A stretch of 64,000 nucleotides of DNA from NCBI GenBank assembly GCA_015272325.1, contig JACYLU010000011.1, forward strand, positions 124,001-188,000, read 5' to 3'. Below, piece by piece: positions 17,340-25,608 of this stretch. The position numbers were made by a program, and so were the translations under genes. The notes under the pieces are model-generated. The model made no database searches, had not been told where the DNA came from, and saw only the letters and a list, made by a program, of their open reading frames with translations. The DNA is from Synechococcales cyanobacterium C42_A2020_086 (GTDB lineage: Bacteria > Cyanobacteriota > Cyanobacteriia > Elainellales > Elainellaceae). Numbering within the stretch: position 1 is the first letter of the stretch; each line of letters starts with the position of its first letter.

Positions 17340-18502
17340 ATAAGTGCTGCGGCTAGCTCGTCCGAAGCATATACCGGCAAGTGGTGAACGCCCGCTCGTT
17401 CGATCGCTGCTTGCTGCTCATGCGTTAGGGCAACGCGAGCTGTCAGGTGGGGCAGCAGAGTTTGCCACTGTTCGGCGCTCAGGGGATCAAGGAGGGTAAT
17501 CTCGGGTTCTGGGTCTGCCACCTCGAGTCCTTCTTCCGTAAGCAGATGCATCACAGCACTCGACACTAGTAAATTCGCCGTATCTTCCAATACGCCTGTG
17601 GAGTCAATCAGCAGCTTCAGGCGATCGCCGTTTGCCGCCGTCATCACCGGACCCAGCAACTCTGCCAGATCTCGCAACACCGCTTCCTGGGGCTGTGACC
17701 AATCGGGAAATGCTACAAGGTTAACGGCCCGCAGCCCGAGTTCCTGCACTAGCGGCGGTCTCTCTGGCCTATAGTACTGCTCGATGCGGGCGATGCAGGC
17801 GTCTCGATAGGACTGGAGATGGTTCAGCAGCCAGGGTTCCTGCTCAGGGGGAATGTAGGCTTTATCCTGACGGAAGGGACCATCTTCCCGCACAAAGGCC
17901 ATGTCTGCCTGCCAGAGGGCGCGGTCTCCTGGACGATAGGCGAGATCGAGGATGTCGTAGATCACAAACCCTTGGGAGCGCATCACATCAATCACTGAGT
18001 GAATTTGGTTGAACAGTGACACTTCGATGATCACGTACTCGGTCTGCTTCAGGGTGGCGGTGGCTCCGGCTAGCACATCCACTTCATTGCCGTCCACGTC
18101 GATTTTCAGCAGATAGGGAGCAGGCAACTGCTTGTCGCGGCAGAGGTCATCGAGGCTGATGGCTGGAACCTCTCGCAGACTGTAATCTTCGGCGATGTCC
18201 GACTGAGCAGATAACGACGCTGAGGAATGCACCAGCCCCGGAGCCACCTTTAGTGTTGCAGTTCCCGATGCGCGAGTGGCAGCCGCAATCAGGTATTCAG
18301 CCTGGGGCAGAGCACGGCAGATTTTAGCCAGGTACGGCTCGTTTTCGGCAATCGGTTCGATCAGAAGATGTCGCGCCTCAGGAAACACCTCGTAGAGGTC
18401 AAAAGTGCCGAGGGCCGCCCCGACATCAATTACCGTTTGGGGCAAAAAGCCGAGCTGCCGCACGTTCAGCAAGCCGCCGTTCATCGAGCCTCTGGCATTC
18501 AT
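17333..18502 (-). CDS. FkbM family methyltransferase with C-terminal cyanobacterial module
   Basis: 389 residues. The N-terminal ~230 residues form a FkbM-type SAM methyltransferase: VIDVGAALGTFDLYEVFPEA, LLIEPIAENEPYL, LLKIDVDGNEVDVLAGA and EYVIIEVSLFNQIH. Such enzymes O-methylate sugars or glycans. The last ~130 residues form a separate module (FPDWSQPQEAVLRDLAELL; AVMHLLTEEGLEV; LTARVAL) that also ends the upstream protein at 18571-20703. The module is seen in cyanobacterial glycan-related proteins, and its function is unknown to me. The gene is 68 bp behind that upstream gene, so the two are probably co-transcribed. Confidence 0.85.
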   Translation of the reverse strand: MNARGSMNGGLLNVRQLGFLPQTVIDVGAALGTFDLYEVFPEARHLLIEPIAENEPYLAKICRALPQAEYLIAAATRASGTATLKVAPGLVHSSASLSAQSDIAEDYSLREVPAISLDDLCRDKQLPAPYLLKIDVDGNEVDVLAGATATLKQTEYVIIEVSLFNQIHSVIDVMRSQGFVIYDILDLAYRPGDRALWQADMAFVREDGPFRQDKAYIPPEQEPWLLNHLQSYRDACIARIEQYYRPERPPLVQELGLRAVNLVAFPDWSQPQEAVLRDLAELLGPVMTAANGDRLKLLIDSTGVLEDTANLLVSSAVMHLLTEEGLEVADPEPEITLLDPLSAEQWQTLLPHLTARVALTHEQQAAIERAGVHHLPVYASDELAAALIS

Positions 18503-18570
18503 AGGGGTTTGTTCCTTGCGTAGTTATTGCTTGCGTAATGATTGACTGAGCAGGTGGAGCAGGAGAAGAA

Positions 18571-20703
18571 TCAGACCGGAGCGGCTGAAGAAAGGCGTTG
18601 ACGCGGCAGTTCGGCTAACGGCAGCACTGGCAATACCACTGGCGAAACCGCATTGGCTGAACTGAGGGCTACGCGAGCCGTGAGATGAGGCTGCAACGCC
18701 TGCCACTGCTGACGATCGAGCTGACTCAACAGCGACAGTTCCGGTCCGTCGTCGCCGATCTCCAGTCCTGCCTCGGTCATCAAGTGCATCAGCACCGCAG
18801 TGATCGCGGTATCGGCCTCGTCAGGGGCTATATCCTGAACCGCTATCAGCAGGGTGATCTCTGCCCGATCGGGATGGGTCAAGACGGCTTGCAGCAGTTG
18901 CGCCAGCTCAGGAAACAGCACCTCCTCGGGCTGCTGCCAATCTGGGCAAACCAGCCAATTGAGCCGTCGCAGTGGCAAGGTCTCGGCAATCGACTCCCCA
19001 GACGACTGAGTCGCCAACGGCTCCGACGGGGTTGCCTCGGGCTTGATCGCCTTCAGGGTTGCCCGTACATGGATCACCTGATCGTCGGAGACTTCTTCAC
19101 TGAGGTGAACTAAGCTGAAAGTGCCCCGGAAACCGTAGAGATGCCCCAGCGTCAGGTAGTTGGGAAACTCTTGGCAGTAATAACGGAAGGAATTAGCATT
19201 CCAAAAACTAACGTGGGTGGGGTCCTGGAAAGCACCGCGTCCGTCGGTGGAAGGAACGCGAATATCGACCATGCCATTGGGCTTGCAGATACGCCAAATC
19301 TCGTTCATTGTGTGGATCCGGTCGGGCAGATGTTCGATGACGTCATGGGCCCGTACCCAATCAACACTGCTGTCGGCAAAGGGAAAGCGCTGCGTCAGAT
19401 CTGCCACAACATCGACGCCGGGTGCTGGGGCAATATCGACACCAATAAAGCCGGGTGCTTTCCAGGGTCCGCAGCCCAGGTCAATCCGGACTGGGGCAGT
19501 GTCGGCAGTGGAAGTGGCGTGCAGTTTGGCAAGGATCTGCTCCACGACAGCTTCGTAGGTGCATTGGCGCTGGATGTCCTGATGCAGCACTTCCGCCAGT
19601 TCGCGTCGCTCGGACTCGTGATCTGGATGCAGATAGTACTCCAGCTTGTCATTTAGCTCCTCAATCGAACGGTAGGAGATGGCATCCGCAACCGAGGTAA
19701 TCTGGGACAGGTCGGCTTTCCAGTCGGTCAGCACAAAGCCTCCGGCGGCTCCAATATCAATGACGCGATTGATGACTGCCTGATCGAACTGCAAAGAAGT
19801 GATATTGAGGTTAACTTTCGAGCGGGCATAGATGACTCGGGTGTCCGCATAGTCGCTGGTTGCAGATTGATAGCGGATGTTGTCTTTTTGAATCTGCTGA
19901 TTGCGATCAACGCCGTGCAAGTAGGCCGGATCGCCGCCGATGATTGTCACGGGACTGGAGTCAATGCGCCGCAGCACCTCGCCCCGAAAGAACTGAGAAT
20001 GCAGATGCAGCAGCGAAATATAGAAATATTTGGCGGTCAAGGTGTCTAAATCGCTGCTTTGCCGACCGCAAGCCTGCTGCGCAAAGGTGATGGCAGAAGG
20101 TTCGAGCCGCGTCTCAAAGTTGACCAGTCGTGCCCAGAAGTCGGCCCGTAGGCGATGGGAAACGGGCAACCCAGCCAGCTCATCTCCTAGGCTCGGCAGC
20201 ACGTGCCCCACAAAGGTGGCTTCATGAATCAACTCTGGACGCTGCGCCGATTGCGTAAATTCCGAGGCATGCCGGATCGGATAAACCCGCTCGATGCCCA
20301 AACTGCGCAGATCTAGAAAATTATGATATTCCAGGCAGAAGTGAATACTGCGATGCTGCATCCGTTGCCAAGCAGCTAGCTTGCGGTGAATCCGCTCGAT
20401 GTCGTGCAGATCGCTCAAAAAATTGTCATGATGAACGAAAATAATCGGTATCTCGACCTGCTCAAAGAGAAATGCCTGCAACGATTCTAGATAAGTAGAA
20501 ATGAATCCTTTGGGATTGGTGATTAGACAATAATCAACCGCCTGATCCTGAATGTAGCGAAGATAATCTTGATAATCCTGAAATTGACACGGATCAATCA
20601 AGAGAACAGTATGTCCAAATTGTTCCAGCGTCGCCCGAAAACTTTCGATGATGCGCTGATAGATGCGGGTAGGAGATTGCTCCAGTAGGAACCTGTACGA
20701 CAT
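18571..20703 (-). CDS. Glycosyltransferase-methyltransferase fusion with C-terminal cyanobacterial module
   Basis: 710 residues in three parts. Residues ~1-395 resemble CgeB-like GT-B glycosyltransferases with a glycosyl-transfer C-terminal stretch (RVIYARSKVNLNITSLQF; NRVIDIGAAGGFVLTDWKADL). Residues ~400-555 are a class I SAM methyltransferase (RIDLGCGPWKAPGFIGVDI; DWVRAHDVIEHLPDRIH; EIWRICKPNGMVDIRVP). The last ~120 residues are the same module as in the next gene (CPDWQQPEEVLFPELAQLL; VLMHLMTEAGLEI; LTARVAL). A role in building and methylating a surface glycan is inferred. It lies first or second in a minus-strand unit with the TPR gene (70-bp gap) and the FkbM gene. Confidence 0.8.
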   Translation of the reverse strand: MSYRFLLEQSPTRIYQRIIESFRATLEQFGHTVLLIDPCQFQDYQDYLRYIQDQAVDYCLITNPKGFISTYLESLQAFLFEQVEIPIIFVHHDNFLSDLHDIERIHRKLAAWQRMQHRSIHFCLEYHNFLDLRSLGIERVYPIRHASEFTQSAQRPELIHEATFVGHVLPSLGDELAGLPVSHRLRADFWARLVNFETRLEPSAITFAQQACGRQSSDLDTLTAKYFYISLLHLHSQFFRGEVLRRIDSSPVTIIGGDPAYLHGVDRNQQIQKDNIRYQSATSDYADTRVIYARSKVNLNITSLQFDQAVINRVIDIGAAGGFVLTDWKADLSQITSVADAISYRSIEELNDKLEYYLHPDHESERRELAEVLHQDIQRQCTYEAVVEQILAKLHATSTADTAPVRIDLGCGPWKAPGFIGVDIAPAPGVDVVADLTQRFPFADSSVDWVRAHDVIEHLPDRIHTMNEIWRICKPNGMVDIRVPSTDGRGAFQDPTHVSFWNANSFRYYCQEFPNYLTLGHLYGFRGTFSLVHLSEEVSDDQVIHVRATLKAIKPEATPSEPLATQSSGESIAETLPLRRLNWLVCPDWQQPEEVLFPELAQLLQAVLTHPDRAEITLLIAVQDIAPDEADTAITAVLMHLMTEAGLEIGDDGPELSLLSQLDRQQWQALQPHLTARVALSSANAVSPVVLPVLPLAELPRQRLSSAAPV

Positions 20704-20773
20704 GGATCTGCTCCGGGGGTGAGGGCTGAATCAAGACCCCTAGGGGAAGGGTTAGCAACGAATGGCGTAGGTA

Positions 20774-21172
20774 TTAGGGCAGGCTGCTAGCTGCTGGTTT
20801 GGCTTGCTGGCTCGCTTGTCGAGCTTGGGCCAGCAGGGCAGCATAATCGGCTCGATCTGGATTCAATTTAACCAGTTTTTCCAGGGGAGCGATCGCAGCC
20901 TGAGCGTCTTGCATCTGGAGCCGGGCGGTGGCTAAGCCTTCTAAAGCAACGGTGTTATCGGGTTCGCGTTGCAGCACCAATTCATAGCCGCGAGCCTGAT
21001 CAGCTAGCGTCGGGCTTTCTGCGGCGACTGGGTCGGCAGTCTGAGGGGCCCCCGTGCTAAACAGCCGCAGCGTCGCCAGCAGGGTAGAGCTACCAAACAT
21101 CACCAGCGACACCAGCAGCAAGAGCTGCTTTTTAGCCTGTTTTTTAACCGTTGGGCGAGCCAGTTGAGCCAT
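20774..21172 (-). CDS. Membrane-anchored TPR protein
   Basis: 132 residues from the ATG at 21172, which has AGGGA at a suitable distance; an ATG at 21181 lies too close to it. A basic N-terminus and one membrane helix (QLLLLVSLVMFGSSTLLATL) are followed by about two TPR units (ARGYELVLQREPDNTVALEG; AIAPLEKLVKLNPDRADY). It probably acts as a small scaffold on the periplasmic or lumenal side. It precedes the glycosyltransferase fusion by 70 bp on the same strand, hinting at a link to that pathway. Confidence 0.7.
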   Translation of the reverse strand: MAQLARPTVKKQAKKQLLLLVSLVMFGSSTLLATLRLFSTGAPQTADPVAAESPTLADQARGYELVLQREPDNTVALEGLATARLQMQDAQAAIAPLEKLVKLNPDRADYAALLAQARQASQQAKPAASSLP

Positions 21173-21220
21173 AGTGAACATTCCCTATCACCGTTCGGTT
21201 TTTAGGATGCCCAGAATCAC

Positions 21221-21246
21221 CTGCAATAAACGTCTGCAATAAACGT
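21221..21246. repeat. 13-bp tandem duplication
   Basis: CTGCAATAAACGT occurs twice exactly between the divergent TPR and Uma2 genes. Confidence 0.9.
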
Positions 21247-21308
21247 CATTGTCTTGGGAACCTACCCCTTACAATGGGAACACTTGCACTACAGCCGGAG
21301 AAACGCCG

Positions 21309-22058
21309 ATGACGACCAGTGCTGCTGCTTTCGAGATCCGCTGGGAAAAGCTGCCCGATGACTTTGTGCTAGATGACGAGCCTGTGGATAACATCAACCA
21401 GCCGCTGCTAGCAGCCGCCCTGACCGAAAGCTTAGAACTTGCCGGGCGGTTAACCAGCACGACCTTGACGCCTACCAACTATGGAATTTGCGCCACCCTC
21501 AACGGTCGCATTGTAGTGAAAGTCCCAGATTGGGCGTTTATACCCACCATTCGAGTGGCTCGCGAAGAAGTCAAACGCAGCTACACGCCGCAACTCCAAG
21601 GCGACATTCCCAGTCTGGTGATCGAGTTTCTCTCGGATAGCGAAGGGGGAGAATACTCCAGCAAACCCACCTATCCGCCGGGCAAGTGGTTCTTCTACGA
21701 GCAAATTTTGCAGGTTCCCAATTACGCAATTTTTGAACCGGATAGCGGCACGCTCGAGGTCTATCAGCTCGATGACTCAAAGCAATATCAGCTCCGCGCA
21801 CCCGATGAAAACAATCGCTACCGCATTAGCAGCCTCGATCTGTGGCTGGGCGTGTGGCAGGGCAACCGCGAGAGCCGCACTGGCTATTGGCTGCGCTGGT
21901 GGGATGCCAGAGGTACTCTGCTGCCCTGGGGCAAAGAGCTTGCCGAGCAAGAACGCCAACGAGCCGAGCAAGAGCGGCAGCGGGCCGAGCAGGAACGCCA
22001 ACGAGCCGAGCGCCTAGCAGCACAGCTCCGGGCAGCCGGAATTGAGCCAGACGCATGA
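21309..22058 (+). CDS. Uma2 family (DUF820) endonuclease-fold protein
   Basis: 249 residues from the ATG at 21309. The core has the Uma2 PD-(D/E)xK pattern: Glu in a VAREEVKRSYTPQLQGD context, IPSLVIEFLSDSEGGEYSSK and YAIFEPDSGTLEVYQL. The C-terminal tail has three to four copies of the heptad EQERQRA, encoded by 21-bp DNA repeats, then the LAAQLRAAGIEPDA ending common in cyanobacterial members. These genes are numerous in cyanobacteria and their role is unresolved. The gene interrupts an otherwise minus-strand glycan region. Confidence 0.85.
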   Translation: MTTSAAAFEIRWEKLPDDFVLDDEPVDNINQPLLAAALTESLELAGRLTSTTLTPTNYGICATLNGRIVVKVPDWAFIPTIRVAREEVKRSYTPQLQGDIPSLVIEFLSDSEGGEYSSKPTYPPGKWFFYEQILQVPNYAIFEPDSGTLEVYQLDDSKQYQLRAPDENNRYRISSLDLWLGVWQGNRESRTGYWLRWWDARGTLLPWGKELAEQERQRAEQERQRAEQERQRAERLAAQLRAAGIEPDA

Positions 22059-22070
22059 GGCAAGCCCAAT

Positions 22071-23801
22071 TTAGTTGGGGCGTTCATTGGAGCGTTCAAT
22101 CGGGTCGCAGCGGAAGCGCTGGTAGGGGAAGCCGAGGCGGTGAAAGCCCTCTGGATCGATAGCACAACGCGCTCTATTGCGGGTGGTGGCGGTGGGGGGT
22201 ACCGAGAGGCGCAGCTCTTGAGGAAAGTTTTTGGTGCGCATGCCCGGAGAGCCAAATACCCAGAGGTTGAGCGGTGCCGGCAACGGCTGCGGCAGATGGA
22301 CCAAACTGCGGCGGACATCGTCGTAGCCTGAGCTGCGATCGAGGAAGGCGAACTGCACTTGGCTATCGAGGGATGCAGCCGGGTACAGCGACCGCAGTTC
22401 CAGGGCAAAGCTGAGACCCAAAGCAACTTCCTGGGGAGACGTGTAGGTCATGACGACTGCGAGCGGCCGCGTTGGGTTTGATGCCAGGTTTTGGGCTACT
22501 TGATTTGGACGGTAGGACTTCTGAAACGTCAAGCCGTTCACGACGCCGATACTGCTGATCAGTCCAGCCAGGAGAACCACCAAAACCGACAGCCGAGTCC
22601 GCGAGGCAGGCAGGGCCATCAGGCAGGCAGCCAGCAGCGCACAAACACCCGGATAGTAGACAAAGTTGTAGCGAGGAACAACGGTAAGGTCCTTGTCGAG
22701 GAGGTAGACAATTGCAAAAAATTGCAGCAGGACACAGCCTGTAAACCCAAGCAACAGCAGCGCCGCCGGGCGACTAGAGCGGTCGCACCAGAGGGCATGG
22801 CTGCCTTTGCGAATCTGCCACGTCAGCCAGAGCATAAAGCCTAGCATCAGCAGCGCCAGCGGCAGAGCTATGCGTTTGGGCTGATCTTCAACGGGCAGCG
22901 CGATCACCATCAGCGTCCAGCCGACCAGCGTTTGGTAAAGCGGTTCTAGCCGGTCTAGCCAGTCGGGTTTGTAGGGAATTAGCCAATCGGTTTCGGGGCG
23001 GCTGAAGTGGCTCAGCACGGTGGGCACCCAGGGCAGATAACCAATGCCAACAGCAGCAACCGCTAACCCCAGAGCAGCCCAGTGGCGTCGCCGGATCGAT
23101 TGTCCCAGCATCCATCCCAGCAGCGCAGCCACTTGAGCAATCAGCGCCAGAATGCAGAAATAATGCGTGTACAGCCCCAGCAGATTCACCAAACTCCAGC
23201 CAACCCAGACCAAAGGCCGCAGCCGTCCTCGCCGGATCAAATCTTGCTGCATCTGCACCAGCCCGACCAGCCCCAGGCTAATCCACAGCATGGGCAGCGT
23301 GTAGTGGCGAGCTTCCTGCGACAGGTAAACCGCAAAGGGCGACACCGCCATCAGAGCAGCAGCCAGCAATCCGGCCGCTGGCGAAAAGGCGATTCGGTTT
23401 AGCCAATAGAGCGCTGCAATCGTGCCGACGCCAAACAGAGCCGGCAAAAAACGCAGCGCCCACACCCAATGCTCGGCGGGCTGCAAGCTACTCATCCAGG
23501 CGTAGAGCAGGCAAAAGAAAATTGGCGGATGCACCGACTCAATGGCGACCCGCTGAGCAATCTCGGGGCAGCTTAGTCCGGACCGAACGGTGAACAGGGC
23601 ATCTAGCTCGCTGAGGGAAAAAAAGCGTTCCAGCGGCACATCCCGGTAGCTGTGGCCAGTAGTAAACAGCGCCGTCAGGACTTCATCGAGCCAGAGTGGT
23701 TTAGCATCCAACTGCCAGAGCCGCAGCCCCAGCCCTAGCAGCAGAATACCGCCGAGGATGAAGCCATGAAGAGACGGGGATTTAAGCGATTTCCAATCCA
23801 C
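22071..23801 (-). CDS. GT39-type multi-pass glycosyltransferase
   Basis: 576 residues from a GTG at 23801. Hydrophobic through most of its length, with about ten or more membrane helices. The N-terminal loop has the catalytic Asp-Glu of GT-C enzymes (KPLWLDEVLTALF), followed by HPPIFFCLLYAWM and YLSQEARHYTLPML, typical of ArnT/PMT-like transferases. These use polyprenyl-phosphate sugars on the outer face of the membrane. The acceptor is unknown; a surface polysaccharide or protein is likely given the neighbours. It ends 12 bp from the convergent Uma2 gene. Confidence 0.82.
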   Translation of the reverse strand: MDWKSLKSPSLHGFILGGILLLGLGLRLWQLDAKPLWLDEVLTALFTTGHSYRDVPLERFFSLSELDALFTVRSGLSCPEIAQRVAIESVHPPIFFCLLYAWMSSLQPAEHWVWALRFLPALFGVGTIAALYWLNRIAFSPAAGLLAAALMAVSPFAVYLSQEARHYTLPMLWISLGLVGLVQMQQDLIRRGRLRPLVWVGWSLVNLLGLYTHYFCILALIAQVAALLGWMLGQSIRRRHWAALGLAVAAVGIGYLPWVPTVLSHFSRPETDWLIPYKPDWLDRLEPLYQTLVGWTLMVIALPVEDQPKRIALPLALLMLGFMLWLTWQIRKGSHALWCDRSSRPAALLLLGFTGCVLLQFFAIVYLLDKDLTVVPRYNFVYYPGVCALLAACLMALPASRTRLSVLVVLLAGLISSIGVVNGLTFQKSYRPNQVAQNLASNPTRPLAVVMTYTSPQEVALGLSFALELRSLYPAASLDSQVQFAFLDRSSGYDDVRRSLVHLPQPLPAPLNLWVFGSPGMRTKNFPQELRLSVPPTATTRNRARCAIDPEGFHRLGFPYQRFRCDPIERSNERPN

Positions 23802-23879
23802 AAGTTTGCCCTGGATGCATGACCGATTTTTGATCCTACTGGCTGAAGGATGCCACGTCTAACCAAGGTGGACAGTTGT

Positions 23880-23901
23880 TGGTCTAGGACTGGTCTAGGA
23901 A
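23880..23901. repeat. 11-bp tandem duplication at the DUF2079 gene stop
   Basis: TGGTCTAGGAC is followed directly by TGGTCTAGGAA. The stop codon (complement of 23895-23897) lies inside the second copy. Confidence 0.85.
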
Positions 23902-25385
23902 TTGCCTACTGCCGGAGTCTGGGTGCGGGTAAAAAGATACACGTCATCCCGCTGCCAGCGGAGTTGAAACCGAGGATGAGCCTGCACCTGTTTCCAAACT
24001 AGGCGCGTGCAATCGATCTCGTCATTCCAGGGGTGGCGCAGGTTCAGCAGCACATAATCGGAGTCGTTGATCTTGGCTTGCGTTGGATCTGGGCAAGAAA
24101 GCTGGATCCTCTGGCGCTGGCTGAGGTGGGAGCCGATGAAATTGTCGGTGAGAACGGCCCCCTCATGGCGGGGAATCTGGGCAATTGCGGTCCGGGTCGC
24201 GCTCCAGGTGTCGATTGACTGCATATATTCCGGGTAGAAGCGCCCATATTTCCCCAACACCAGAAAGCCAAGCAGCGACCAGAGCAAAATCCAGCGGCGC
24301 TGCCGCAGCCAGCCTCCTCCTGCTGCCAGGGTGCCAATCACCGATACCAGCAGGAAGGGCAGCACCGGCAACGAGTACTGATGCATGAGGTCGCGCTGAA
24401 TGCCAGATTCTGAAAGAATATTGAATGTAAGTATGGGTAGGGCGCTGATCAGCGGTGTCCAATGCCGCAGCGACAGCCCCCAAGCCAGCGGAGCCAACAG
24501 CAGCAGCAGATAGGTGAAAGTCGCGCTGCTAAATACCTGACTGAGCACGAGTCCCGGCTGCAACAGCATATTCTTCGCGATTTCCAGCACCGAATCACCC
24601 AGATGGCTATAGCGATTGACCGCCGCCGCCTCTTCTCCGCTGAGCGTCGGAATCAACCATTGGGTAACGAAGAAAAACCAGCTCGTTCCCGCCACAAGGG
24701 CAATCGTGCCGCAGATGTGCCGTTTCTCAAACACCAGCAGCCACAGCCCCATCGCTGCCACCATCGGCGACAGCGCTCCCTTGCAGCCGAGAATGAACAC
24801 CAGCGCCACGCCAAACCAGACGGTTTTGCCAGCCCGGGCTGCCCAGATTGCCGCCAAAATCACGGGCAGCGCCATCACTTCGGGGTGAAAGTCGAACATA
24901 TTGACGTTAAACACCAGCGGGTAGAGCAGGTAAGCCCCACTCATGGCGCTCGCCAGAGCAACCGATAGTCCCGCCTGCCGCGCTAGAAACCAGGTCGGCA
25001 GTGCCCCCAGCGCCAAGCAAATCGCCTGCACCGCCAGCAGCCAATACACTGAAGGATGCAGCCAGTAGAGCAGCGCCAGCGGATACACCGAGTAAGCAGC
25101 GTGATTGCCTAAATGATGAAACCCCAAAAAGCTGGAGACGGGTGACAAGCCACGGCTCATCAGAAATACTACCTGGTCGTAGATGCCCAGATCAAAGGCG
25201 GTAGACTGGAACAGCAAATGCCGGGCTGTGCTCGCCAAAAACAGGATCAGGGCAGCGGCGCCTATCCAGCGGGTCAAGAAATGGCAGCGCACTGTCTTTA
25301 GCCCATATCGGATGCGCTCCTGAATCGAGTAGGGCATAGACGGTACCGGCGGAACGGAATGGGGCGAATTGAGAGAGTCAGGCAT
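23895..25385 (-). CDS. DUF2079 multi-pass membrane protein
   Basis: 496 residues from the ATG at 25385; a GTG at 25403 is in frame but falls within a 14-bp repeat. The DUF2079 hallmark is near the N-terminus (STAFDLGIYDQVVFLMSRG). At least ten hydrophobic helices follow. The family resembles GT-C glycosyltransferases in topology and is often found with polysaccharide genes; no activity has been assigned to it that I know of. It lies 93 bp upstream of the GT39 gene on the same strand, consistent with a shared transcript. Confidence 0.82.
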   Translation of the reverse strand: MPDSLNSPHSVPPVPSMPYSIQERIRYGLKTVRCHFLTRWIGAAALILFLASTARHLLFQSTAFDLGIYDQVVFLMSRGLSPVSSFLGFHHLGNHAAYSVYPLALLYWLHPSVYWLLAVQAICLALGALPTWFLARQAGLSVALASAMSGAYLLYPLVFNVNMFDFHPEVMALPVILAAIWAARAGKTVWFGVALVFILGCKGALSPMVAAMGLWLLVFEKRHICGTIALVAGTSWFFFVTQWLIPTLSGEEAAAVNRYSHLGDSVLEIAKNMLLQPGLVLSQVFSSATFTYLLLLLAPLAWGLSLRHWTPLISALPILTFNILSESGIQRDLMHQYSLPVLPFLLVSVIGTLAAGGGWLRQRRWILLWSLLGFLVLGKYGRFYPEYMQSIDTWSATRTAIAQIPRHEGAVLTDNFIGSHLSQRQRIQLSCPDPTQAKINDSDYVLLNLRHPWNDEIDCTRLVWKQVQAHPRFQLRWQRDDVYLFTRTQTPAVGNS

Positions 25386-25398
25386 TTCAGTCGCACAG

Positions 25399-25440
25399 TA
25401 CACTCAAACAAACACACTCAAACAAATACACTCAAACGCC
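25399..25440. repeat. Three tandem copies of a 14-bp unit
   Basis: TACACTCAAACAAA, CACACTCAAACAAA and TACACTCAAACGCC follow one another directly, immediately upstream of the DUF2079 start. The central CACTCAAAC is invariant. Confidence 0.92.
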
Positions 25441-25608
25441 CAAACCAATCTCAACAGCAATTCAGCAAACACAGAGGAGGACACACCGAGCCAAACAAGA
25501 ATTCGCTACAATTTGGGCGAGTAGTGCAAATGTTCCAGTTAATCACTCCGCTCTTAAAACTTAGCCGCTATCGGCAGCTAATCAGTATTCATCCCTAGTT
25601 GGTGGCAA

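Noticed and set aside
19141-19656. 171-codon plus-strand ORF inside the glycosyltransferase fusion
   Set aside because: Antisense shadow of a clearly coding frame with SAM-methyltransferase motifs.
24462-24968. 168-codon Gln/His/Arg-rich plus-strand ORF
   Set aside because: Antisense of the DUF2079 membrane protein; the composition is the usual complement of hydrophobic codons.
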